This document shows, piece by piece, positions 50,600 through 62,655 of a stretch of DNA of 64,000 nucleotides. A program made the position numbers and the translations under genes. Origin of the DNA: Streptomyces sp. NBC_01224 (GTDB taxonomy: Bacteria; Actinomycetota; Actinomycetes; Streptomycetales; Streptomycetaceae); contig NZ_CP108529.1 of assembly GCF_036002945.1 (NCBI RefSeq), positions 1,798,001 through 1,862,000 on the forward strand, read 5' to 3'. The first letter of the stretch is position 1; each line of letters opens with the position of its first letter. The notes below the pieces were generated by a model. The model saw only the letters and a program-made list of their open reading frames with translations, searched no databases and was not told where the DNA came from.

Positions 50600-51832
50600 A
50601 TGCTCTCGCCTTCGCCCGCGCCCTCGCGCGCCCCTTCGTATGCCACCGTCCTGCGTACTCCTCACGCCTCCCGCACCTTCGGTGCCGCTCTGTTGGGGCG
50701 GCTCTCGTACGGGATGGTCTCCCTCTCCCTGATGCTGGCGGTGAAGGAAGCCACCGGCTCGTACTCCGTCGCGGGCGCCGTCATGGCTCTGTTCGGGGCG
50801 ACCAGTGTCCTCCTCTCCCCCGCCCGTGCCGCACTGATCGACCGGTACGGGCCGCGGCGGGCACTGCCACCGATGGCCGGTGTCTACGCCGCGCTGCTCG
50901 CCGCCTTGGCCTACGTCACCTGGCGGCCGGGTGCTTCCTCTCTCCTGCTGGGGGTGCTTGCCGTGACGGCAGGCGCCTGCACCCCGCCGCTGGGACCGGT
51001 GATGCGGACCCTGTGGAGCAGTCTCGTTCCCGACCGTGAGCTGTTGCAGCGCGCGTACAGCCTGGACGGTGTCGCCGAGGAACTGCTGTTCGTCATCGGG
51101 CCGTTGCTCGTAGGTCTGGTCATGAGGTTCACCGTCCCCGCGGCAGGTGTCGCGATCAGTGCCGGGCTCGTGCTGGTGGGCGCGGCGGCACTGGTGTCCT
51201 CACCCGCGGTGCGCGGTATCGGCGCGCCACCGTCGACGGAGAAGGCCGCTGCGTCACAGCACACGCCCCGCAGGCAGCGGCTGCTCGGCATCGCCGGATT
51301 GCGGCACGCCGCGATCGTGGCAGCCGCCGTGGGGCTGTGTCTGGGGGCGCTGGATCTGCTGGTGGTGGCGTTCACCGAGCAGCACCACCGGGGCGCGGCG
51401 GTGGCATGGGTGCTCGCGGCCCTCTCCGCCGGAAGCGCGATCGGTGGGCTCGCCTACGGTGCCGTCTCATGGCGTGCGTCGAACCGGGTGCGGCTGCCGG
51501 TGCCGGCTGCCGGTCTCGGTGTGGCGATGGTCGCGGCCGGGATGTCGCCCAATGTGTACGTGCTGGTCGCGGTGGTCACGGCCGCCGGGGTTTTCGTCGC
51601 CCCGGCCTTGACCACCGCGTATCTCGTCGCGGATGAGTCCGTGGGCGCGGACAGCCGCACACAGGCGGGTGCATGGGTCAACACCGCGGTCAATGCCGGG
51701 TCCTCGGCGGGCACCGCGGCAGTGGGTCTGCTGGTGGACCGTCTGCCGCCGGCCGTCTGCTTCGCGGTCGCGGCGGTACCTGCGCTGCTGTGTGCGGCTG
51801 CGGTGGCTCGCGGCGCGATCAGCCGTTCCTGA
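50600..51832 (+). CDS. MFS transporter
   Basis: A 410-residue major facilitator protein with about twelve helices. N-terminal part: RTFGAALLGRLSYGMVSLSL, AVMALFGATSVLLSPARAALIDRYGPRRAL (motif A-like in two parts). Middle: PLGPVMRTLWSSLVPDREL, AYSLDGVAEELLFVIGPLL. C-terminal half: GLRHAAIVAAAVGLCLGALD, VAFTEQHH, AYLVADESVG. It resembles multidrug or small-molecule exporters of the YfnC/DHA-like type in Streptomyces. ATG at 50600 follows GAGGA; upstream codons are non-hydrophobic. Its 3' end overlaps the convergent DUF4097 gene by 14 bases. Substrate unknown. Confidence 0.85.
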   Translation: MLSPSPAPSRAPSYATVLRTPHASRTFGAALLGRLSYGMVSLSLMLAVKEATGSYSVAGAVMALFGATSVLLSPARAALIDRYGPRRALPPMAGVYAALLAALAYVTWRPGASSLLLGVLAVTAGACTPPLGPVMRTLWSSLVPDRELLQRAYSLDGVAEELLFVIGPLLVGLVMRFTVPAAGVAISAGLVLVGAAALVSSPAVRGIGAPPSTEKAAASQHTPRRQRLLGIAGLRHAAIVAAAVGLCLGALDLLVVAFTEQHHRGAAVAWVLAALSAGSAIGGLAYGAVSWRASNRVRLPVPAAGLGVAMVAAGMSPNVYVLVAVVTAAGVFVAPALTTAYLVADESVGADSRTQAGAWVNTAVNAGSSAGTAAVGLLVDRLPPAVCFAVAAVPALLCAAAVARGAISRS

Positions 51833-52547
51833 CCGTGATGGAACCGTTGGCGGTGGCCAGATCGATCTTGTGGTCGCCGGCCGGGTCATTGGCGATGCCG
51901 ATGTCCTTGTGGCCGTGGTGAGTGCTGGCGGCGACCACGTACCGGCCCGTCGGCGCAGTGACGACGATGGCCCCGTTGGATGTCCTGGCCCGGACATCCT
52001 GCGGGTTCACCGGGGTCAGCTCGATCCGGCCGTTGGAGGTCTTGGCCCGGACGGGACCAGCGAGTCCACGCCCCTCGATCCGGCCGTTGGAGGTGTGCAC
52101 ATCGGCCGGGCCGGTCACTCCGTCCAGCTCGATCCGTCCGGAGTGTGTGGTCACGTTCACCGGCCCCACTCGGGCCAGGACCACGGATCCGGACGAGGTC
52201 CGGCCGGAGACCGGGAGGCCCTCGGGCACCTCGACGGTGTAGGACACCGAGCACTGGCTGCCGCAGCCGCTCAGCACCAGGACGCCGTTCTCGACCCGGT
52301 GCGATGCGCCTTCGGGCTTGTCCCCCCGATAGCGGACCGAGCGGTGCAGGGACACGTCGGCGGTTTTCGCCACGCCCCGCAGATTCACCCGGCCGGAGCC
52401 GAGATCCAGTCGGACGGAGGTGATCTTCTGCGAGACATGGGCGTCGTCCTCGAAGGTGTTCCAGTCGATGAGACCGCATGCGCCGAGCCCGATCAGACCG
52501 CTTCCCGCCATCGTTGCCGCCATGAACGCCCTGAGCCGGTGACGCAT
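51819..52547 (-). CDS. DUF4097-family beta-helical lipoprotein
   Basis: A 242-residue exported protein. The signal ends in lipobox LGAC (Cys about residue 24), so it should be anchored to the outer face of the membrane. The rest is repetitive: GRVNLRG, TSSGSVVLARV, THSGRIELDGV, TSNGRIEGRGL, TSNGRIELTPV, TSNGAIVVTAP, ATANGSITV. These short strands with S/T-x-G/N-x-I turns predict a beta-helix or adhesin-like fold typical of DUF4097. GGGGGAG precedes the ATG. Converges with the MFS gene (14-bp overlap). Function unknown; similar proteins are tied to envelope regulation. Confidence 0.82.
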   Translation of the reverse strand: MRHRLRAFMAATMAGSGLIGLGACGLIDWNTFEDDAHVSQKITSVRLDLGSGRVNLRGVAKTADVSLHRSVRYRGDKPEGASHRVENGVLVLSGCGSQCSVSYTVEVPEGLPVSGRTSSGSVVLARVGPVNVTTHSGRIELDGVTGPADVHTSNGRIEGRGLAGPVRAKTSNGRIELTPVNPQDVRARTSNGAIVVTAPTGRYVVAASTHHGHKDIGIANDPAGDHKIDLATANGSITVRNG

Positions 52548-52738
52548 GAATCTCCCCCTGGTTCCCGATCAGCCTGGTCTCCGGCCCGCTCGGGGCCGGT
52601 GCTCAGCGCAGGCTATCCAGGCGTGTCCGGGGGCGACCATGGGGCAGGCCCCCGGCTCGGGCGGGGGAAACCCCTCCGTTCCACGACATGGTGATGGGTC
52701 GTCACTTTCATTTCCGGAAGCCGCGCCAGTCGACAGAA

Positions 52739-52779
52739 GAGGCGGCCGTACACCCCGCTCAAGGGTGTACGGCCGCCTC
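52739..52779. terminator. Strong terminator of the subtilase gene
   Basis: A perfect 17-bp stem (52739-52755 with 52763-52779) and seven-base loop lie just past the stop of the minus-strand protease gene. The remaining spacer 52548-52738 shows no gene. Confidence 0.88.
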
Positions 52780-52798
52780 ACGTGCAAACCTCAGCAGG

Positions 52799-55700
52799 TC
52801 ACTTCAGGCCGAATGCCCGGATGATCTCCTGATCGATGCCGAGCCCGTCCCCGGCCTCGGAGTGCGCCTTGATCGAGACGAAGCCACCGGCCTTCTTGGG
52901 CGTCTTGAACCGGGCGGTCCAGTTGCCCTCGGAGGTCTTGCGCAGCTCCACCGCGTCCCAGGTCTTGCCGTCGTCGTAGCTGACCGACAACGACGCCTTC
53001 TTCGCCTTCACCGCACCGTCCAGCCACTCCTGCGTACCGGAGGTGAGACCGATCTCGGTCCACTGGCCGGCCTTGACGTCACCGGCGAGGTCGGTGTGGA
53101 CCTTGTAGTCCAGCTGCAGCAGCGGAAGGTCGGCCCGGTACGGGCCGTTCTCGTCCATGGCGCCCGAGACGAAGTTCCACTCGGTGTGCGTGCGGGTGGA
53201 GGTCTTCCACAGGTCGCCGTCACGGGTGGAGTCGAGCACGAAGCGGTAGGGCAGCTTCTCCGGCGACAGGTCTCCGAAGTAGCCGGCCCTGCCCGCGACC
53301 TTCTTGATCAGGGTGTCGCCCTGGTAGATCGCGGTGGTGGTGGTGTCGTACTCGTCCTCAGGCATGGAGCCCGAGTGGCCCGCGCCCGAGTCCGTCCACG
53401 CGGTCAGGTTGAACTGCATGTCGTTGTAAACGGTACGGAACGGACCCCAGTAGCCGGTGCCCAGACGCGGGCGGGAGATCGGCGCGAACCACTCGGCGGA
53501 GTAGGTGCGGCCCGCCGTGTAGTCCAGGTCGCCGCTGCGCATCTCGTGCGCGAATCCCGTCTCGGCGGAGTTGAAGACCGAGTGGTTCTCGTACCAGAAG
53601 GAGGCGCCCGGAAGCGGGTTGACCCACTCCTCGCGGGTGCCGGGGAACTTCTCGTACTCCTCGAAGCCGAGACCCGGGCCGTAGTCCGGGATGTCGTAGC
53701 GGAAGCCCGCGCCGAGCACGTCCTTGTGACCGTAGAAGGTGTTCTCCACCTTCGCCAGCTGACCGGTCGACGGAGCGAAGGCCAGCGAGCGGTCCGGGAC
53801 GACGCCGTCGTGGCGGTCGACCAGGTCGTACACGTAGCGGGCGTAACGGTGCTGATCGATCGTCAACTTGGCACCGCGCTGGACGGACTTGATCAGGTCC
53901 TCGCCCGCCAGGCGCTGGACCGAGGCGACCGGGATGGCGCCCTTGGTCCCGTAGGGGGTATAGCTCTCCATCAGGACGCCGTCGCCGTCGTTGACGACGA
54001 ACAGTGCCCCGGCGCCCGCGGCCACCGCGTTGGCGAGCCGGTCGGCGGGAGCGACCGCGTCGCTGCTGCGGATGACGACGGCCTTGCCCTTGACGTTCAG
54101 ACCCTTGTAGTCGGCCACGGCGCCGTTGCCCGCGAAGACGCCGGCCAGCTTCTTCTCGCCGTTCTCGGCGATGGCCGCACCGCCCTGCGGGTGGACCGGC
54201 ACATCGCGGCCCTCGGCCGACACGTCCAGCTGCTTCTCGCCCTGCCGCCAGCGGGTCAGGAAGGAGAAGCTGCCCTGCGTGACCTTCTTGGTGGGGCTGG
54301 CCCACAGCTGGTCGTAGGTCAACGGGATCTGGTACGCGTCGCGCTGGACCGTGCCGTCCGGTGCGGTACGTGCCATGTCATAGCGCAGCTGTCGGGTCTC
54401 GGTCTCCTTCGGCGTGCGCACACTGACCTTGCGGGCCTTGGACGCGTCCAGGGTGACCGTGGTCGCCTTGTCGAGGATCGTCTCGGGAGCCGCGAGGAAG
54501 GCCACGGCCTTCGAGTCGGCGCGGTCACCGGCGATGTCGACGGAACTCCAGGCGGTGTAGTTGCCCGGCGGCAGCCGCAGCGTGGTCTCGCCCGACACCT
54601 GAACGAGGCCCAGGTTCGGGTCGCCGAGCTCGCCGATGACGACCAGGCCGTCCATCGGCTTGCCGTCGCGGTCACGGAGCCTGAGCGTCAGGTCGTACAG
54701 CTCCCGCTCCTTGTTCAGGGCGAAGCCGGTGTGCGCGACGACGGTGCCCGCCGCGTCCTTGGCGATGACCTGACCGGAGAACTGGGTTCCGCTGGCGACC
54801 TTCGACGGATCCAGCGAGAGCACGGCCTCGGCGGTGGAACCGGCCGGGACGGTCAGCTGCTTCGTCGACAGGGTGTAGGCGTCGGCGTCCGTGTCGGTGG
54901 CCAGGTCGAGGGTGACGTCCTTCGTACCGGTGTTGCGGTACGTGATGGTCCGCTGGGCGACCGGGTCGGACGCGGAGTGCGGCCAGTCGTAGGAGGCGAC
55001 CGCGACGGAGCCGGTGGCCTCGACGGTGGTGTCGACGGCCGCCTTCACATCGAGCCGGCCGGTGCCCTGCTCGTACGGGGTGTACGCGTCGAGCTTCTTC
55101 GACGAGCTCATCAGCGCGTCCTTGATCCGCTGGCCGGACCAGTCGGGGTGACGCTGCTTCAGGATGGCGGCGGCGCCCGCGACATGCGGGGTCGCCATCG
55201 ACGTACCGGACATCGACCGGTACATCCCGCTGACGCCCGGGACCGCCTGCGAGGCGGCCGCGTTGATGTTCACACCCGGTGCGGACAGGTCGGGCTTCAG
55301 GCCGTAGGACCTGACGAGCGGGCCCATCGAGGAGAAGTCCGCGCGGTTGTCCTGCTTGTCGACGGCGGCGACGGTGAGTGCCTTCTCCGCCGAGCCGGGC
55401 GAGCCGATGGTGCCCGCGCCGTACGCGTTGCCCGCGGCGATCACGAACAGCGGCCCGCCGTCGGCGGAGAGCGCGTCGACGGCCTGGGACATCGGGTCGG
55501 AGCCGTCGTCCGGGATGCTGGAACCGAGGCTCATGGAGACGACGTCGGCGCCTTCTGCCTTCGCCCACTCCATGGCTTCGATGATCCCGGAGTCCGCGCC
55601 GGAACCCTCGTTGCTGAGCACCTTGCCGATGATCAGGTCGGCGCCCGGGGCGACGCCCTTGTTGACGCCCTCCGAGGCGGCGCCGGAGCCCGCGATCGTG

Positions 55701-56557
55701 GAGGCGACGTGCGTGCCGTGGCCGTGCTTGTCGAGGACCTCCTCGCCCGGCACGAAGCTCTTGGTTTCGAGAATGCGGTCCTTGACGTCCGGGTGGGTCG
55801 CGTCGATTCCGGTGTCCAGGACTGCGACCTTGGAGCCCTTGCCGTCGTAGCCTTCGGCCCACGCCTGCGGGGCGTTGACCTGCGGCACGGAGTCCTTGAG
55901 GGCGGCCTCCACCCGGCCGTCGAGCCAGAGTTTGGCGATGCCGTTGTCCAGCGAACGGGCCGTGGCGGTACGGGCGATGTCGTTCCAGAAGGCCCGGGTG
56001 GTGTCCTTCTCGGCCTTCAGTGCGGCGCCGTGGATGCTCTCCAGAGTGCGGGTCTTCTTCGCGCCACGAGGGGCGGCGGGCAGTGAACGGCCCTGGCTCG
56101 CCGTGTAGGTGGCGATCAGCGGAATGCCGCCCGACTTCTTGTCGTCGTACCCCATCTTGGCCAGAGCCGAGACGTTGAACAGCCGACGGTCCAACTTGCC
56201 TGCTGCGAGAAGGGAGTTGGCCTCGTCGGGCAGGACGTACAGATCGTCACCGGCCTGCTGGACATGCACGCCGCCGACCGCTCCATCGGGGCGGTCCACG
56301 GTGACGGTGTCCTGCTTGCCGACGCCGTCCGAATAGTGCACGACATCGCCCGTGAGCAGGGTGATGTCGTACTCCTTGACGGGGGCGGCGGCCTGGCGGT
56401 CGACGGGCCCGGACTTACCTGCGGCGGCGGAAGCGGAGCCCGCTGCGGGCAACAGTGCGCCACTCACCAGGGCGACCGAAGTCGCTATGAGCAGAGCCCT
56501 GCGTCCCGCACGAGCGGATCTCGCCCGGCCGGAAGCGGAGGAGGGTGTGAATGTCAT
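52799..56557 (-). CDS. Secreted S8-family (subtilisin-like) serine peptidase
   Basis: A 1252-residue exported protease. Signal: RRALLIATSVALVSGALLP with AxA cleavage. A propeptide-like region follows. Catalytic triad: Asp248 in KVAVLDTGIDATHPDV, His280 in HGHGTHVASTIAG, and Ser in MSGTSMATPHVAGAAA near 450. A PA-type insert (GKAVVIRSSDAVAPADRLAN with AAGAGALFVVND) lies in the middle. The long C-terminus is beta-rich and resembles accessory domains of large Streptomyces subtilases. It should act outside the cell on proteins or peptides. No strong ribosome site is seen before the ATG. It stands alone, with a strong terminator. Confidence 0.9.
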   Translation of the reverse strand: MTFTPSSASGRARSARAGRRALLIATSVALVSGALLPAAGSASAAAGKSGPVDRQAAAPVKEYDITLLTGDVVHYSDGVGKQDTVTVDRPDGAVGGVHVQQAGDDLYVLPDEANSLLAAGKLDRRLFNVSALAKMGYDDKKSGGIPLIATYTASQGRSLPAAPRGAKKTRTLESIHGAALKAEKDTTRAFWNDIARTATARSLDNGIAKLWLDGRVEAALKDSVPQVNAPQAWAEGYDGKGSKVAVLDTGIDATHPDVKDRILETKSFVPGEEVLDKHGHGTHVASTIAGSGAASEGVNKGVAPGADLIIGKVLSNEGSGADSGIIEAMEWAKAEGADVVSMSLGSSIPDDGSDPMSQAVDALSADGGPLFVIAAGNAYGAGTIGSPGSAEKALTVAAVDKQDNRADFSSMGPLVRSYGLKPDLSAPGVNINAAASQAVPGVSGMYRSMSGTSMATPHVAGAAAILKQRHPDWSGQRIKDALMSSSKKLDAYTPYEQGTGRLDVKAAVDTTVEATGSVAVASYDWPHSASDPVAQRTITYRNTGTKDVTLDLATDTDADAYTLSTKQLTVPAGSTAEAVLSLDPSKVASGTQFSGQVIAKDAAGTVVAHTGFALNKERELYDLTLRLRDRDGKPMDGLVVIGELGDPNLGLVQVSGETTLRLPPGNYTAWSSVDIAGDRADSKAVAFLAAPETILDKATTVTLDASKARKVSVRTPKETETRQLRYDMARTAPDGTVQRDAYQIPLTYDQLWASPTKKVTQGSFSFLTRWRQGEKQLDVSAEGRDVPVHPQGGAAIAENGEKKLAGVFAGNGAVADYKGLNVKGKAVVIRSSDAVAPADRLANAVAAGAGALFVVNDGDGVLMESYTPYGTKGAIPVASVQRLAGEDLIKSVQRGAKLTIDQHRYARYVYDLVDRHDGVVPDRSLAFAPSTGQLAKVENTFYGHKDVLGAGFRYDIPDYGPGLGFEEYEKFPGTREEWVNPLPGASFWYENHSVFNSAETGFAHEMRSGDLDYTAGRTYSAEWFAPISRPRLGTGYWGPFRTVYNDMQFNLTAWTDSGAGHSGSMPEDEYDTTTTAIYQGDTLIKKVAGRAGYFGDLSPEKLPYRFVLDSTRDGDLWKTSTRTHTEWNFVSGAMDENGPYRADLPLLQLDYKVHTDLAGDVKAGQWTEIGLTSGTQEWLDGAVKAKKASLSVSYDDGKTWDAVELRKTSEGNWTARFKTPKKAGGFVSIKAHSEAGDGLGIDQEIIRAFGLK

Positions 56558-56662
56558 GCAGCAGATCTAAAGGCAAAAACGAAGCTACGGTTGAGTTCAC
56601 ACCTGGCGTGAAGCCGCCGTGGCGGCAACCCGCCCACGGACAATCATGGTTCACGGGACGGT

Positions 56663-57814
56663 TCAGGCCACGGATGTGATCAATCCCGTCGACGGCCGGC
56701 CGCCCTCGTGGTGGATCGGGGTGTGTGCGCCCTTGAGTGGTACGCCGCTGCCGCCGCGCCGGTCGGCCACGATTTCGGCGGCGATCGACAGCGCGGTCTC
56801 CTCAGGGGTACGGGCACCGAGGTCGAGGCCGATCGGCGAGTGCAGCCTGGCCAGTTCCAGCTCCGTGACGCCGACGTCACGCAGCCGGTCGTTGCGCTCC
56901 AGATGGGTACGGCGCGAGCCCATCGCTCCGACGTACGCCACCGGCAGCCTCAACGCCAGTTCCAGCAGCGGAACATCGAACTTGGCGTCGTGGGTGAGCA
57001 CGCACAGGACGGTGCGCGCGTCGACGTCGGTCGTCGCGAGATAACGGTGCGGCCAGTCGACGACCAGCTCGTCGGCCTGCGGGAAGCGGGCCGTCGTGGC
57101 GAAGACGGGGCGAGCGTCGCACAATGTGACGTGGTACCCCAGGAACTTTCCCGCGCGGACCAGAGCCGAGGCGAAGTCGATGGCCCCGAAGACGATCATC
57201 CGGGGCGGCGGGACGCTCGATTCGACGAGCAGGGTGAGCAGTTGCCCGCAGCGCGAGCCCTCGGCGCCGATGGTGACGGAGCCGGTGCGACCCGCGTCCA
57301 GCATCGCGCGGGCGTCAGCCGCAGCGGTGCGGTCCAGCTCCGGATGTCCGCCTAGCCCGCCCTCGTACGAGCCGTCGGGGTGGACGAGCAGGGGGCGGCC
57401 GAGGAGTTCCGCGGGCCCGTCGGTGATCCTGGCGACCGCCGCCGCCCGACCTCGTGCGGCGGCGGCGAGCGCGGCGGCGAACACGGCCCGTGCGGGGTCG
57501 TCCGCACGGACCGGTGTCACCAGGATGTCGACGACGCCGCCGCAGGTCAGTCCGACCGCGAAAGCGTCCTCGTCGCTGTAGCCGAACTGTTCGCGCACGG
57601 TGATGCCGTCGTCCAGCGCCTGACCGCACAGTTCGTACACCGCGCCCTCCACACACCCGCCGGAGACCGATCCGATCGCCGTTCCGTCGCGGTCGACGGC
57701 GAGGGCGGCTCCCGGCTGCCGGGGCGCGCTGCCGCCGACCGCCACAACAGTGGCCACGGCGAAGTCGCGTCCCTGCTCGACCCACCGGTTGAGCTCTTCG
57801 GCGATGTCCAGCAT
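56663..57814 (-). CDS. xdhC: XdhC-family protein (XDH molybdenum cofactor insertion)
   Basis: A 383-residue XdhC/CoxI-family protein that binds and sulfurates molybdenum cofactor and inserts it into xanthine dehydrogenase. N-terminal XdhC_CoxI domain: VATVVAVGGSAPRQPGAALAVD, SGGCVEGAVYELC, GLTCGGVVDILVTPV. C-terminal Rossmann XdhC_C domain: RMIVFGAIDFASALVRAGKFLGYHVTLCDAR (in two parts), VAYVGAMGSRRTH, and RLHSPIGLDLGARTPEETALSIAAEIV. AGAAGGAG precedes the ATG. Downstream of the AzgA-like permease gene (57-bp gap) in the same orientation as the XDH operon; it closes that block. Confidence 0.92.
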   Translation of the reverse strand: MLDIAEELNRWVEQGRDFAVATVVAVGGSAPRQPGAALAVDRDGTAIGSVSGGCVEGAVYELCGQALDDGITVREQFGYSDEDAFAVGLTCGGVVDILVTPVRADDPARAVFAAALAAAARGRAAAVARITDGPAELLGRPLLVHPDGSYEGGLGGHPELDRTAAADARAMLDAGRTGSVTIGAEGSRCGQLLTLLVESSVPPPRMIVFGAIDFASALVRAGKFLGYHVTLCDARPVFATTARFPQADELVVDWPHRYLATTDVDARTVLCVLTHDAKFDVPLLELALRLPVAYVGAMGSRRTHLERNDRLRDVGVTELELARLHSPIGLDLGARTPEETALSIAAEIVADRRGGSGVPLKGAHTPIHHEGGRPSTGLITSVA

Positions 57815-57871
57815 GGCGTTTCTCCTTCTACGAGTGTGCGGAGGGGCAAAGGAGCCTTCTGCGGGCCGGTC

Positions 57872-59323
57872 CTACTTGGCGCCGATCCAGCTCTCGATCG
57901 GGCTGAGCGCGAAGTACACGACGAACACACCTGTCAGCACCCACATGAAGGCACCGACTTCACGGAACTTGCCCTGCGCGGCCTTGATCGCGGCGAAGGA
58001 GATCACTCCGGCGCCGACTCCGGCGGTGATGGAGTACGTGAACGGCATCAGGGCCACGGTCAGGAAGACCGGCACCGCGACGGAGCGGTCGCTCCAGTCG
58101 ACATGGCGGGCGTTCTGCATCATCATCGCGCCGATGACGACCAGTGCGGCGGCGGCGATCGGGCCCGGCACGATCTGGGCGAGCGGGGTGAAGAACAGCC
58201 CAGCGACGAAGAGCACACCGGTGACGACGGAGGACAGACCCGTACGGGCCCCCTCGCCGACGCCGGTCGCCGACTCGATGAAGACGGTCTGGCCGGAAGC
58301 TCCGGAGACACCGCCGATCGCCCCGCCCGCGCCGTCGATGAACAGCGCCTTGGACAGGCCCGGCATCCGGCCCTTGCTGTCGGCGAGCCCGGCCTCCGTA
58401 CCGACGCCGATGATGGTCGCCATCGCGTCGAAGAAGCCGGCCAGCACCAGAGTGAAGACGATCATGCCGACGGTCATGACGCCGATGTCGCCCCAGCCGC
58501 CGAACTCGACATGTCCGAAGAGCCCGAAGTCCGGCATCGAGACGGCGCTGCCCTGTAGTTCGGGTGCGCTGCCGCCCCATGCCTCGGGGCTGATGTCACC
58601 GACCGCGTTGACGACGACGGCGAGGATCGTGCCGACCACGATCCCGATCAGGATCGCGCCGGGCACATTACGGGCCTGGAGCATGAAGATGAGCAGCAGG
58701 GTGACGCAGAAGAGCAGTACGGGCCAGCCGGAGAGCTGCCCGCCGACGCCGAGCGTGACCGGGGCGCCCTTGCCCACGAAGCCGGCGTTGACCAGGCCGA
58801 TCAGCGCGATGAACATGCCGATGCCGATGGTGATGCCGTGCTTCAGGGCCAGGGGTATCGCGTTCATGATGATCTCGCGCAACCCGGTGACGACCAGCAG
58901 CACGATCACCGCGCCGTACATCACACACATGCCCATGGCCTGCGGCCAGGTCATATGGGGTGCCACCTGGGTGGCGAGCACGCCGGAGACGGAGAGCCCC
59001 GCGGCGAGAGCGAGCGGCACCTTGCCGATGAAGCCCATCAGCAGGGTGGAGACGGCTGCGGCGAGCGCGGTCGCCGTGATCAGCCCGGCGTGGCTGAGGC
59101 GGTGGCCCGCCGCATCCGGGCCGGACAGCAGGAGCGGGTTGAGCAGAAGGATGTAACACATCGCCATGAAGGTGGTGATGCCGCCGCGCACTTCGCGTGC
59201 GACGGTGGAGCCACGGTCGGAGATGTGGAAGTACCGGTCGAGCCAGGATCTTCCGGCGGGGACGCGCGAGCCCGGGCCCGCATCCTCCGCACTGGTCCTG
59301 GGCTCCACTGACTGCTGGGTCAT
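57872..59323 (-). CDS. AzgA-like purine (adenine/guanine/hypoxanthine) permease
   Basis: A 483-residue permease of the AzgA branch of the NCS2 superfamily, with about 12-14 helices. Signature motifs: STVAREVRGGITTFMAMCYILLLNPLLLS (in two parts), MGFIGKVPLALAAGLSVSG, NAIPLALKHGITIGIGMFIALIGL, VFTLVLAGFFDAMATIIGVG, and GASGQTVFIESATGVGEGARTGLSSVVTG. The FDAMATIIGV and TVFIESATGV segments are typical of proton:purine symporters. It supplies substrates for XDH encoded upstream. GGGAG precedes the ATG. Followed by xdhC after 57 bp. Confidence 0.9.
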   Translation of the reverse strand: MTQQSVEPRTSAEDAGPGSRVPAGRSWLDRYFHISDRGSTVAREVRGGITTFMAMCYILLLNPLLLSGPDAAGHRLSHAGLITATALAAAVSTLLMGFIGKVPLALAAGLSVSGVLATQVAPHMTWPQAMGMCVMYGAVIVLLVVTGLREIIMNAIPLALKHGITIGIGMFIALIGLVNAGFVGKGAPVTLGVGGQLSGWPVLLFCVTLLLIFMLQARNVPGAILIGIVVGTILAVVVNAVGDISPEAWGGSAPELQGSAVSMPDFGLFGHVEFGGWGDIGVMTVGMIVFTLVLAGFFDAMATIIGVGTEAGLADSKGRMPGLSKALFIDGAGGAIGGVSGASGQTVFIESATGVGEGARTGLSSVVTGVLFVAGLFFTPLAQIVPGPIAAAALVVIGAMMMQNARHVDWSDRSVAVPVFLTVALMPFTYSITAGVGAGVISFAAIKAAQGKFREVGAFMWVLTGVFVVYFALSPIESWIGAK

Positions 59324-59672
59324 GATGCCTGACTCCCAAGGTTCACAGGGGCACCCGCGATGAAGAATCGATATGCGGGATTTGGGATGACTGCGCTGGC
59401 GGCACGACCCGGGGGACGGCCCGAGACGAACTGTTCATGCAGAGTGGAATGTGACGTGTTGCATGCGGCGTCACCCGCACTGCGGTACTGCGGTACTGCG
59501 GTACTGCGGTACCGCTACTACGGGTACTGCGTAGTACTGCTTGTTCGGTGCACGGTGGAATCAATGGCCGTGAGCGGTACGGCACTTGGTCACTCCGGGC
59601 GGTGCGGGCGGCGGAAGTGTGACGTGCCTGGGAGGCACGCACCGCCCGGAGAGTTCAGGAGGAAACAGTGAC
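59324..59672. other. Spacer between XDH operon and AzgA-like permease gene
   Basis: No gene seen. It holds a perfect 8-bp tandem repeat (TGCGGTAC four times, 59481-59512) and an inverted repeat TACTACG with CGTAGTA (59516-59536). These probably form the regulatory leader of the permease-xdhC unit. Confidence 0.6.
59481..59536. repeat. Tandem TGCGGTAC repeats plus dyad
   Basis: Four exact copies of TGCGGTAC are followed by CGCTACTACGGGTACTGCG and TAGTAC. The last part has arms TACTACG/CGTAGTA separated by seven bases. Period is exactly eight. Confidence 0.85.
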
Positions 59673-62057
<2,385 letters not shown>

Positions 62058-62059
62058 CG

Positions 62060-62653
62060 TCAGACCGTTTCTTCCGCGCGGGCGGCCGCGAGACGGACCG
62101 CGTCGAGGATCTTCTCGTAGCCGGTGCAGCGGCAGAGGTTGCCGGAGAGCGCCTCGCGGATGTCCGCGTCGGACGGCTCCGGGTTGCGCTCCAGCAGCTC
62201 GTCGGCGGCGACCAGCAGACCGGGGGTGCAGAAGCCGCACTGGACGGCGCCCGCGTCGATGAACGCCTGCTGGATCGGGGAGAGTTCACCGGTGTCCCGG
62301 GTATCCTCACCGGCCGGCTCGGCCTCCCACTGCCGGGCCTTGTCGAGTGCGGTGCCACAGGCGCCGGAGGCACAGCCGCTGCCGGGGTGTGCCTGGGAGC
62401 GGTGGGCGGCGAAGTCGGCGAGACCTTCTACGGTGACGACCTCGCGGCCCTCCACCTGGCCCGCGGCGACCAGACAGGAGCAGACCGGGACACCGTCCAG
62501 ACGGACCGTGCAGGAACCGCACTCGCCCTGCTCGCAGGCGTTCTTCGAGCCGGGCAGGCCCATCCGCTCACGCAGCACGTAGAGGAGGGACTCGCCCTCC
62601 CAGACGTCGTCCGCCTCGTGCCTGCGGCCGTTGACCGTGAAATTGACGCGCAT
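62060..62653 (-). CDS. Xanthine dehydrogenase, [2Fe-2S] subunit
   Basis: A 197-residue two-cluster ferredoxin-type subunit. The N-terminal plant-type [2Fe-2S] motif is NACEQGECGSCTVRLDGVPVCSC. The C-terminal second cluster is AVQCGFCTPGLLVAADELL and LSGNLCRCTGYEKILDAV. Between them lies an 30-residue extension (GSGCASGACGTALDKARQWE) not common in the family core. It transfers electrons from molybdopterin to FAD. The ATG at 62653 lies two bases past the FAD subunit stop. Middle gene of FAD-FeS-Mo operon. Confidence 0.94.
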   Translation of the reverse strand: MRVNFTVNGRRHEADDVWEGESLLYVLRERMGLPGSKNACEQGECGSCTVRLDGVPVCSCLVAAGQVEGREVVTVEGLADFAAHRSQAHPGSGCASGACGTALDKARQWEAEPAGEDTRDTGELSPIQQAFIDAGAVQCGFCTPGLLVAADELLERNPEPSDADIREALSGNLCRCTGYEKILDAVRLAAARAEETV

Positions 62654-62655
62654 GA

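Noticed and set aside
52688..56086. 1132-codon open frame on the plus strand
   Set aside because: Antisense shadow of the subtilase gene, which has the full Asp/His/Ser triad.
59481..59512. Short repeat array considered as CRISPR
   Set aside because: The units are 8 bp, directly tandem, with no spacers and no cas genes nearby.
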